Source: Fulvivirga lutea (GTDB lineage Bacteria > Bacteroidota > Bacteroidia > Cytophagales > Cyclobacteriaceae). From it: a stretch of 64,000 nt of DNA. Under the pieces are notes generated by a model. That model did not search any database. It was given only the letters and a program-made list of their open reading frames with translations, and was not told the origin of the DNA. Below, piece by piece: positions 56,763 to 63,586 of the stretch (within the stretch, counting starts at the first letter, position 1; each line of letters opens with the position of its first letter). Both the position numbers and the translations under genes were made by a program. Location of the stretch: positions 3,205,488-3,269,487 of the forward strand of contig NZ_CP070608.1 of assembly GCF_017068455.1 (NCBI RefSeq), given 5' to 3'.

Positions 56763-56909
56763 CCCGCCTGAATGCCGAAAATAAGAGTATATTAGAATTG
56801 ATAAATTCTAATTCTGCGTCTGTAGTTCAACTGGATAGAATACCAGATTTCGGCTCTGGGGGTTGAGGGTTCGAATCCTTCCAGGCGCACATTGTAATCG
56901 GCAGGCAGG
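56763..56909. mobile_element. Palindrome-flanked block inserted in the T-loop of the disrupted tRNA-Arg
   Basis: The block starts with CCCGCCTG (56763-56770) and ends with TCGGCAGGCAGG (56898-56909). Joined together, these two would form a hairpin much like the 20-bp palindrome in the D-loop. Between them lie an AT-rich leader with an 8-bp hairpin (TTAGAATT 56792-56799 with AATTCTAA 56804-56811) and a complete tRNA-Arg gene. Whether the whole block moved as a unit or arose in steps is not resolved by this window. Confidence 0.55.
56816..56889 (+). tRNA. tRNA-Arg(TCG), intact
   Basis: A 74-base cloverleaf: acceptor GCGTCTG (56816-56822) with CAGGCGC (56882-56888, one G-T), D-arm with TAGTTCAACTGGATAGA, anticodon stem CCAGA/TCTGG with loop TTTCGGC giving anticodon TCG, T-arm GAGGG-TTCGAAT-CCTTC, and discriminator A at 56889. 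CCA is not encoded. It reads CGN-type arginine codons. It lies wholly inside the block that splits the other tRNA-Arg copy. Confidence 0.95.
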
Positions 56910-56927
56910 GAATCCTTCCGGGTGCAC

Positions 56928-56954
56928 AAACCGCTTTATTTAAGCGGTTTTTTT
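56928..56954 (+). terminator. Terminator of the tRNA-Arg region
   Basis: A 9-bp stem, AAACCGCTT (56928-56936) with AAGCGGTTT (56942-56950), has a 5-base loop and a run of seven T. It starts one base after the discriminator of the disrupted tRNA, as expected for that gene's original terminator. Confidence 0.92.
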
Positions 56955-56985
56955 GTTTATGGGATTTAAAAAGGTCTTTTAGGCC

Positions 56986-56993
56986 TATATTTG
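56986..56993 (+). promoter_or_regulatory. Putative -7 box upstream of the DUF6089-like gene
   Basis: TATATTTG matches TAnnTTTG exactly, about 56 bases before the ATG. The -33 element is not clear. Confidence 0.35.
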
Positions 56994-57049
56994 AATATAA
57001 ATTTTAGGAAAAGATACAAAATTCGTATCTTGAAACTGATTTATAGCAT

Positions 57050-57898
57050 ATGAGGTTAAATTTTATTATAGGGTTATTCTTATTGGGTTTTTCTTCTGAC
57101 TTAGTAGGACAGAGTTTTTTTAACTATAGGAGAGGTAGAGATTTCATTGCCAGTGTAGGCTCTGGTACATCTACATATTTTGGTGATTTGAAAGATGATG
57201 GTGAGTATTTTGATTTTAAACCTCACTTAAATGTTGGACTTTCCTACTTCTTTAACGGTAATTTTGGAGCTCGCGCTGAAATACAGTGGTTTCAACTTGA
57301 GGGAAGTGATAAGAATTCATCAGATGAGAATAAAATTGAAAGGAATTTATCATTTCAATCAAATAACTTTGAATTCAATGTGGTTGGAATATATCAGGCA
57401 TTCACTAGTAATGGAAGTAGGTACTATCAAAGACCAAGTTTCAATCTGTATGGATTTGCAGGATTAGGTTTGCTGTATTTTAATCCAACAGCTGAGCTGG
57501 ATGGAAAAAAGTATGCTCTTCAGCCAATAGCTACCGAGGGAGTGAGCTATAGTAGAGTTACTTTAGTAATACCATACGGATTGGGCGTTAGAATTAAGGT
57601 TAACCCTTTTTGGAATTTAGCAATAGAAGGAGGTTTTAGACAAACTTTTACTGACTACATTGATGATGTTAGTACCAATTATATTGATAATTCATCCTTT
57701 AGGGATCCAGTAGATGCGGCTTTAGCCGATAGAAATCTAAGCGGTACACCAAGAGAGGCAGGAAGAATTAGAGGCAATTCTGAAAAAAATGATAATTATT
57801 TTTTAATGAATATTAAAGTTGAGTTCTATTTACCTGCTGACTTATTAAGTAGTGCTAAATTGAAATCAGGAAGACCCGGAAAAAGAAGGAAAAGATGA
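57050..57898 (+). CDS. Outer membrane beta-barrel protein, DUF6089-like
   Basis: The 282-residue protein has a signal peptide (about 1-20, ending DLVGQ). The mature start contains FNYRRGRDFIASVGSGTSTYFGDL, and NVGLSYFFNGNFGARAEIQWFQLEG follows; the pattern of a first strand with G-T-S/A-x-Y-F-G-D-L is typical of the DUF6089/PorT group in Bacteroidota. Later strands include RPSFNLYGFAGLGLLYFNP and LVIPYGLGVRIKVNPFWNLAIEGGFRQTFTDYIDDVS. A basic tail (SGRPGKRRKR) ends the protein. In many Cytophagales a gene of this family lies near capsule or exopolysaccharide genes, as here, but no role is proven. Confidence 0.82.
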   Translation: MRLNFIIGLFLLGFSSDLVGQSFFNYRRGRDFIASVGSGTSTYFGDLKDDGEYFDFKPHLNVGLSYFFNGNFGARAEIQWFQLEGSDKNSSDENKIERNLSFQSNNFEFNVVGIYQAFTSNGSRYYQRPSFNLYGFAGLGLLYFNPTAELDGKKYALQPIATEGVSYSRVTLVIPYGLGVRIKVNPFWNLAIEGGFRQTFTDYIDDVSTNYIDNSSFRDPVDAALADRNLSGTPREAGRIRGNSEKNDNYFLMNIKVEFYLPADLLSSAKLKSGRPGKRRKR

Positions 57899-57903
57899 TA
57901 TTC

Positions 57904-59769
57904 TTATTTGTCTAATACTTGATAAATAGAACTATTACTTTTGTATTCAGGCACTAGTTTTTTCATCATAGATACCATATTGAATTCTTCATTTCTGTTA
58001 GAAAAGTAAAGCAATTGATCGATATCTTTGCTAATGGATTCATGATTAGGAACATTCGTACTAGCTATCATTATTTTAGGATGATGAGTAGGTAAATTAT
58101 TCTCACCTTTAATAAGTAATTCTTCAAATAATTTCTCTCCATTTCTTAGACCAGTATAAACTATATCAATATCCTTAAATGGCTCAAAGCCTGATAGTTT
58201 TATCATTTTTTTAGCCAAGTCCACAATTTTTACAGATTCTCCCATATCAAAAATAAATATCTCACCCCCTTTCCCCATACATCCCGCTTCTAAAATCAAC
58301 TCACAAGCTTCACTAATTGTCATAAAATACCTCGTAATTTCTGGATGTGTTACTGTTATAGGGCCTCCCTTTTTAATTTGTTTTTTAAAAAAAGGTATTA
58401 CCGAACCATTGGATCCTAATACGTTCCCAAATCTTGTTGTTATAAATGCTGTAGAATGATGTGCATCCAATGACTGAACATACATTTCGGCTATTCTTTT
58501 AGAAGCTCCCATAATATTTGTTGGATTAACAGCCTTATCAGTTGATACCATCACAAATCTCTCCACGTTATATTTTATTGAGAGTTTCGCAACAGTTTGT
58601 GTTCCAAATACATTACAAATAATTGCCTCAAAAGGATTATTCTCCATTAATGGGACATGTTTATAAGCAGCTGTATGGTAAACTATTTCCGGGTTATATG
58701 TTTCAAAAATTGCAGAAATCCGTAGTTCATTTGTGATATCTGCGATGTGATAAGAAATGATATCAGAGTTCAGCTCGTTAATTAATTCAAATAAATCGGA
58801 TTCCGCCTGATCTATAATTATTAATTTTTTAGGATTATATGCCAATAATTGGCGCACTAACTCACTTCCAATTGAACCAGCTCCTCCAGTAATACAAATC
58901 ACTTTGTTTTTTAATTGATCAATAAGATCTTGATTATTTAAACTAATAGAATCTCTCTCTAATAATTCATTTATGTCAATTTCTCTAATTTGATTTATAC
59001 TCAGCTCACCTTTAACCCAAGAATTTAAATCTGGAACTTTTCGAACTTTTATATCATTAACTAGACATTTATCAACAATCTCATTTTTGCGTTTTATTGA
59101 AATATTATTGATGGCGATAATGAGTTCTTTAATATTATATTTTTCCTTTATCTCATTTAAACTAGCGAAGGAATATATAATTGATCCATTTATTTCTTTC
59201 CCTACCTTTGTGGCATCATCTTCGAAAAAAGCAGCTATTTTGTACTCCGATTTTTGGTCATCATCCACCAGATGTTTAGTAATAAGACCCATCTGACCTG
59301 CACCATAAATAGCAATGCTAGTTTTTCTCTTTATTGTAGCTCCATAGTATATAAATACACTTTTGATTAGGAGTCTATAAGAAAACATGAATAGGAAAGA
59401 CGCCAAAAAGGAAATGAAAATGACGGAATTTGGAATATAATTATACTCAAAAAAATAAAAGTATATTAAATTTGAAAATGTCGTCAGTAAGAGGGTGATA
59501 AAAAGTGACTTTAACAATCTAATACCATCTATTATACCCGTGTATCTAATTATACCAGCATAACTTTTGGTTATTGTAATTGTAATTAATGCAAATAGTG
59601 TATTTACAATAATTCCAGGTACATAATTAAATTCTTGAAGCTCATTAAACTCAAAATTAAACCTTAGCAAAAAACCCAAAAATGTAGATATAGACACAAT
59701 GATGATGTCTAATGAAATTATCAACCATCGCGGTTGAATTTTTATCTGACTTATGAATTTTTTGATCAC
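57904..59769 (-). CDS. Membrane nucleotide-sugar 4,6-dehydratase (PglF/WbpM/CapD family)
   Basis: The 621-residue protein has four membrane helices (about 12-140), then a first Rossmann domain (GAGQMG, 156-161). The catalytic SDR domain follows with GGAGSIG (295-301). The active-site set is T410-D411-K412 in VSTDKAVNPTNIMGASK with M420 and K424, where the usual Tyr is replaced by Met as in PglF/WbpM. Such enzymes convert UDP-GlcNAc to the UDP-4-keto-6-deoxy sugar, the entry to bacillosamine or FucNAc. It is last in the minus-strand operon and overlaps the next gene by 4 bases. It is expected in the inner membrane with the active site in the cytoplasm. Confidence 0.93.
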   Translation of the reverse strand: MIKKFISQIKIQPRWLIISLDIIIVSISTFLGFLLRFNFEFNELQEFNYVPGIIVNTLFALITITITKSYAGIIRYTGIIDGIRLLKSLFITLLLTTFSNLIYFYFFEYNYIPNSVIFISFLASFLFMFSYRLLIKSVFIYYGATIKRKTSIAIYGAGQMGLITKHLVDDDQKSEYKIAAFFEDDATKVGKEINGSIIYSFASLNEIKEKYNIKELIIAINNISIKRKNEIVDKCLVNDIKVRKVPDLNSWVKGELSINQIREIDINELLERDSISLNNQDLIDQLKNKVICITGGAGSIGSELVRQLLAYNPKKLIIIDQAESDLFELINELNSDIISYHIADITNELRISAIFETYNPEIVYHTAAYKHVPLMENNPFEAIICNVFGTQTVAKLSIKYNVERFVMVSTDKAVNPTNIMGASKRIAEMYVQSLDAHHSTAFITTRFGNVLGSNGSVIPFFKKQIKKGGPITVTHPEITRYFMTISEACELILEAGCMGKGGEIFIFDMGESVKIVDLAKKMIKLSGFEPFKDIDIVYTGLRNGEKLFEELLIKGENNLPTHHPKIMIASTNVPNHESISKDIDQLLYFSNRNEEFNMVSMMKKLVPEYKSNSSIYQVLDK

Positions 59770-60743
59770 TTTTTTAACTTAAATGGGTGCGTTGTTAATT
59801 TGAATTTTGCCATTTCATGATAATCATTTATCAGCCCAATAGGAGTAAAGTTTCTAATTTCATGAGTTAACTCTACTGCCTTTCTAGCCTCATTTATTCC
59901 AAAACCCTCATTTTCTAATATTTTAGAATAGCTCACAGTATGTAATTCTGTAAACCCTTGGCTAAATTCGATACTTTCACCGTCAATAGTCAAAGTTCTA
60001 AATGTCTTTAAATTCTTATCGATTGCCTGACTTGGTAAATGTTCACTATTTATGCTTAAGAACCATTTGACTCTTGCTCTTTTAAATTCTAGAAATCCAG
60101 CTGCCCTATCATGTGAATGGACATGTACTTTACAGTCTTCAATATCACCAAAAATCCATCCTAAAATATCAAAAAAGTGAATGCCTATGTTTGTGGCAAT
60201 TCCTCCAGATTTAGACTCCTCACCCTTCCAACTTGTATAATACCAATTTCCACGAGAGGTTATGTAGGTAAGAGTAACATCAAATTTATCCTTTCCTGAC
60301 TTATTCACATTTTCTTTCAGTGCAATCATAGATGGATGATGTCTTAATTGTAAAATATTGAATATCCTTTTCCCGGATTCATTCTCAATTTCTTCAAGTG
60401 CATCTAAATTCCATGGATTTAGTACAAGAGGTTTTTCACAAATTACATTTGCACCATTTCTAAGCCCAAATCTTATATGAGAATCATGTAGGTAGTTCGG
60501 TGAACAAACGGTTAAATAATCAATTAAAACATTGTTCCTCCTTAATTTGTCTAAATGCCGATCAAATCTTTCAAATTCAGTGAAAAAATCAGAATTAGGA
60601 AAATAACTGTCTATAACCCCAACGCTATCAAAAACATCTAATGACGCAACAAGATTATTTTTAGTTTCTCTTATCGCCTTAAAGTGTCTTGGTGCTATAT
60701 AACCTGCGGCTCCGATTAAGGCAAAGTTTTTCATTTCACTCAT
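59766..60743 (-). CDS. wlbA: UDP-GlcNAcA 3-dehydrogenase (WlbA/WbpB-like, Gfo/Idh/MocA family)
   Basis: The 325-residue NAD-dependent oxidoreductase oxidises the 3-hydroxyl of UDP-N-acetylglucosaminuronic acid. The nucleotide loop is NFALIGAAGYIAPRHFKAI (residues 6-24), and the family catalytic motif is E103-K104-P105 in ICEKPLV. The active-site His is H189 in GGIATNIGIHFFD. Segments NILQLRHHPSMIALK and TYITSRGNWYYTSWKG match the WlbA/WbpB subfamily specifically rather than generic MocA enzymes. It works with the aminotransferase and acetyltransferase encoded by the next two genes, with 4-base overlaps to both neighbours. WbpA/WlbO (the UDP-GlcNAc 6-dehydrogenase that makes its substrate) is not in the window. 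Confidence 0.9.
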   Translation of the reverse strand: MSEMKNFALIGAAGYIAPRHFKAIRETKNNLVASLDVFDSVGVIDSYFPNSDFFTEFERFDRHLDKLRRNNVLIDYLTVCSPNYLHDSHIRFGLRNGANVICEKPLVLNPWNLDALEEIENESGKRIFNILQLRHHPSMIALKENVNKSGKDKFDVTLTYITSRGNWYYTSWKGEESKSGGIATNIGIHFFDILGWIFGDIEDCKVHVHSHDRAAGFLEFKRARVKWFLSINSEHLPSQAIDKNLKTFRTLTIDGESIEFSQGFTELHTVSYSKILENEGFGINEARKAVELTHEIRNFTPIGLINDYHEMAKFKLTTHPFKLKK

Positions 60744-61315
60744 ATTTTATTTACAGCATTATCTTTTAATATATATTCATCACCGGATTCAGGACAGAAT
60801 GATTTGTTGTCATTATCAAATATAAGTTTATGACCATACTGACTCATCCAACCACTTTGTTTGGCTGGATTGCCAATTACTAACGCATAAGAAGGCACAT
60901 CTTTTGTAACAACTGCACCAGCACCAATAAAGCAATATTCACCTAATGTTACCCCACAAACAATTGTAGCATTGGCACCAATCGATACTCCTTTCTTTAC
61001 CCATGTTCTTAAAAATTCCCGCCTTCTGTTAACTGCACTTCTTGGATTAACAACATTAGTAAAAACCATAGATGGGCCCAGAAATACATCATCCTCGCAT
61101 ATCACCCCTGTATATACTGATACGTTATTCTGAATTTTAACATTATTGCCTAGAATAACATCTGGTGATACTACCACATTTTGACCGATGTTACAATTCA
61201 TTCCGATAGTACAGTTAGACATAATATGAGAAAAGTGCCATATTTTAGTTCCCTCTCCTATTTGACAAGGCTCATCAATAATGGCGGTTTCATGATGGAA
61301 AAAATTACTATCCAT
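60740..61315 (-). CDS. wlbB: UDP-2-acetamido-3-amino-glucuronate N-acetyltransferase (WlbB/WbpD-like)
   Basis: The 191-residue left-handed beta-helix protein has repeated hexapeptides through most of its length (CQIGEGTKIWHFSHIMSNC, NVVVSPDVILGNNVKIQNN). ATIVCGVTLGEYCFIGAGAVVTKDVPSYALVIGNPAKQSGW is a WlbB/WbpD hallmark (shown here only in parts of its motif: GAGAVVTKDVP and GNPAKQ). It transfers acetyl from acetyl-CoA to the 3-amino group, producing UDP-2,3-diacetamido-2,3-dideoxy-glucuronate. It overlaps the aminotransferase gene by 8 bases and the dehydrogenase gene by 4. Confidence 0.9.
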   Translation of the reverse strand: MDSNFFHHETAIIDEPCQIGEGTKIWHFSHIMSNCTIGMNCNIGQNVVVSPDVILGNNVKIQNNVSVYTGVICEDDVFLGPSMVFTNVVNPRSAVNRRREFLRTWVKKGVSIGANATIVCGVTLGEYCFIGAGAVVTKDVPSYALVIGNPAKQSGWMSQYGHKLIFDNDNKSFCPESGDEYILKDNAVNKI

Positions 61316-62444
61316 TAATTTGAGTTAAAATCTTTATAAAATTTTCAATAATATACTTCTGTTCTTCTTCTACCATTTCAGTATGTATGGGTAAAGATAA
61401 CACAGTAGCTGATAGTCTTTCAGTAACGGGAAAGGTACCATTACCTTTATCTTCTTGTATATATGCTCTTTGAAGGTGAAGTGGAATTGGGTAATAAATC
61501 ATTGTTGGAATACCCGCCTCAGCGAGTTTCTTTTTTATCAAGTCTCTGTTCTTTTCAATTCTTATAGTGTACTGATGAAAGACATGCGTAGAATGTTCTG
61601 ACCTAAAAGGAATACTTATTCCATCAATATCACAAAATTCTTCATCATATTTATTTGCTACTTCTTGACGTTTCTTTATATAATCATCAAGATACTTAAG
61701 CTTAACATCTAATATAGCAGCTTGAAGGGTATCCAATCTTGAATTACACCCAATGATATCATGATGATATTTTTTCTTCTGACCATGATTTGCGATTAGT
61801 TTACATTTTTCTGCAAGTTCTTTATTATTTGTGAGAAGAGCTCCGCCATCTCCAAAACAACCTAAATTCTTTGAAGGAAAAAAAGAGGTGGTCCCAATAT
61901 CACCAATTGTTCCTGCCTTTTGATTTTCTTTATATTTAGATATAAAATCAGCTCCAATAGCTTGGGCAGCATCTTCAATGACGGCAATTTTATTTGCACT
62001 GGCAAATGACATTATAGGTTGCATATTTGCGCATTGACCATAAAGATGAACTGGTACAATCGCCTTTGTTTTTGAGGTTAAGACTTTATTTAAATAATTA
62101 ACATTTAGAGTAAAGTCATCTTCATTAACATCTACAAATACAGGTTTCAACTTAAGAAGTGCTATTGCTTCTGCAGTTGCTACATAAGTATGTACCGGAA
62201 CAATTACTTCATCACCAGGCTTAAGGTCAAGAGCCATCAAAGCTATTTGAATTGCGTCTGTACCATTACCACAAGGAATGACATGCTTTACATTTAGGTA
62301 TTCTGCCAAATTAGCAGCAAACTGGCTTACCTGATATCCATTTATATAGCTTGCAGAATCCAAAACTTCTTGAATGGCAGAATCTATTTCAGTCTTTATA
62401 CCATTGTATTGACTAATTAAGTCAACCATTTGAATTTTCTTCAT
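61308..62444 (-). CDS. wlbC: UDP-3-keto-sugar aminotransferase (WlbC/WbpE-like, DegT/DnrJ/EryC1 family)
   Basis: The 378-residue PLP enzyme has the DegT/DnrJ/EryC1/StrS fold. The Schiff-base lysine is K192 in FFPSKNLGCFGDGGALL, and D158 in IEDAAQAIGA contacts the PLP ring nitrogen. The opening IQMVDLISQYNGIKTEID and VIPCGNGTDAIQIALMAL fit the WbpE/WlbC group that aminates the C3-keto of UDP-GlcNAcA. Gene order dehydratase-wlbA-wlbB-wlbC supports the pathway. One base separates it from the next aminotransferase gene, which belongs to a different subfamily. Confidence 0.88.
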   Translation of the reverse strand: MKKIQMVDLISQYNGIKTEIDSAIQEVLDSASYINGYQVSQFAANLAEYLNVKHVIPCGNGTDAIQIALMALDLKPGDEVIVPVHTYVATAEAIALLKLKPVFVDVNEDDFTLNVNYLNKVLTSKTKAIVPVHLYGQCANMQPIMSFASANKIAVIEDAAQAIGADFISKYKENQKAGTIGDIGTTSFFPSKNLGCFGDGGALLTNNKELAEKCKLIANHGQKKKYHHDIIGCNSRLDTLQAAILDVKLKYLDDYIKKRQEVANKYDEEFCDIDGISIPFRSEHSTHVFHQYTIRIEKNRDLIKKKLAEAGIPTMIYYPIPLHLQRAYIQEDKGNGTFPVTERLSATVLSLPIHTEMVEEEQKYIIENFIKILTQING

Positions 62445-62445
62445 T

Positions 62446-63582
62446 CTATTTACCTAATTTCTTTTTTATAAGACATAGCACTCTATCAAGCTGTTCACCT
62501 GTCATGTTAGAACCAGAAGGTAAACATAAACCTTGATCAAAAAGTCGCTCTGAAAGACTATTTCCATAGTATGGACAGTCTTTAAATATCGGCTGCAAAT
62601 GCATAGGCTTCCATAAGGGTCTGGTCTCAATATTTTCTATTTCACATGCTAGACGTAAATCTTCTCTAGAAAGGCCTTTCGTTTTCGCTGGATCAACAAG
62701 TATTGTTGTAAGCCAACGGTTAGAAAAAAAATCAGGATTGGGTTCATCTAAAAATGAAATTCCATCAATATCACTTAATTCATTTTTATATGATTCGAAT
62801 ATACTTCTTCTTTTAATGATCCATTCTGGCAATACTAACATTTGACCCCTTCCTATGCCTGCACTTACATTGCTCATTCTGTAATTATAACCAATTTGAC
62901 TATGCTCATAATGGGCAGCACTATCTCTTGCTTGTGTAGCTAAAAAACGAGCCTTGCTCACATATTGATCATTATTTGATACCAAAGCTCCACCACCAGA
63001 AGTTGTAATTATTTTATTTCCGTTAAATGAAAAAACTCCAATGTCACCAAAAGTACCTAATTTCTTTCCTTTATATTCTGAACCAAGTGCCTCAGCGGCA
63101 TCTTCAATTACTGGAATTTCATATTCGTTAGCAATAGCTTTAATTTCTTCAATTTTAGAAGGCATACCATACAAATGTACCGGAATAATTGCCTTTAACT
63201 TTTTTCCTTTATTAAGACGATCATTTATCGCTTCCTCCAAAAATTCAGGTGACATATTCCACGTATCAGACTCACTTTCTATCAAAACAGGATTCGCTTT
63301 TTGATATACTATTGGATTAATGGTAGCCGAGAATGTAAAACTTGATGCCAGTACCTCATCTCCCTCTTCCACTCCTAGCATAATCAGGGCTAAATGAATT
63401 GCAGATGTGCCAGATGTTAATGCGGCACAATTTTTAATACCTGTATACTTACAAATGTCACCTTCAAAGCCATCAACATTTGGTCCTAATGGAGCAACCC
63501 AGTTTTCTGAGAAAGCTTTTTTTATAAATACAATTTCCTCTTTTCCCAGATGTGGAGATGATAGGTAAATTCTTTCATTCAT
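62446..63582 (-). CDS. PglE/UDP-4-keto-sugar aminotransferase (DegT/DnrJ/EryC1 family)
   Basis: The 378-residue PLP aminotransferase has the Schiff-base lysine K190 in FSFNGNKIITTSGGGAL and the ring-nitrogen Asp D161 in VIEDAAEALGS. The opening NERIYLSSPHLGKEEIVFI and the EEGDEVLASSFTFSATINPI segment match the PglE group, which converts UDP-4-keto-6-deoxy-GlcNAc to the 4-amino sugar. It would use the product of the membrane dehydratase at the other end of this cluster, giving a bacillosamine-type precursor. It is distinct from the WlbC-like paralogue next to it, so the two probably serve separate steps. Confidence 0.88.
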   Translation of the reverse strand: MNERIYLSSPHLGKEEIVFIKKAFSENWVAPLGPNVDGFEGDICKYTGIKNCAALTSGTSAIHLALIMLGVEEGDEVLASSFTFSATINPIVYQKANPVLIESESDTWNMSPEFLEEAINDRLNKGKKLKAIIPVHLYGMPSKIEEIKAIANEYEIPVIEDAAEALGSEYKGKKLGTFGDIGVFSFNGNKIITTSGGGALVSNNDQYVSKARFLATQARDSAAHYEHSQIGYNYRMSNVSAGIGRGQMLVLPEWIIKRRSIFESYKNELSDIDGISFLDEPNPDFFSNRWLTTILVDPAKTKGLSREDLRLACEIENIETRPLWKPMHLQPIFKDCPYYGNSLSERLFDQGLCLPSGSNMTGEQLDRVLCLIKKKLGK

Positions 63583-63586
63583 ATAT

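Larger units (their letters stand above)
56686..56926 (+). pseudogene. tRNA-Arg(TCG) gene interrupted twice by palindromic insertions
   Basis: The segments 56686-56707, 56728-56762 and 56910-56926 join into a 74-base tRNA, the same length as the intact copy. The acceptor GCATCCG pairs with CGGGTGC (one G-T), the anticodon loop TTTCGGC gives TCG, and the discriminator is A. A 20-base palindrome interrupts the D-loop (56708-56727), and a 147-base block containing another tRNA-Arg splits the T-loop after GGGTTC (56763-56909). It is unlikely to make a functional tRNA unless the inserts are removed, and no bacterial splicing of that kind is known. Confidence 0.85.

Noticed and set aside
56686-56926. 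The interrupted tRNA considered as an intron-containing or permuted functional tRNA
   Set aside because: Known bacterial tRNA introns lie in the anticodon loop and are self-splicing; the inserts here are in the D- and T-loops, are palindromic, and carry no intron core.
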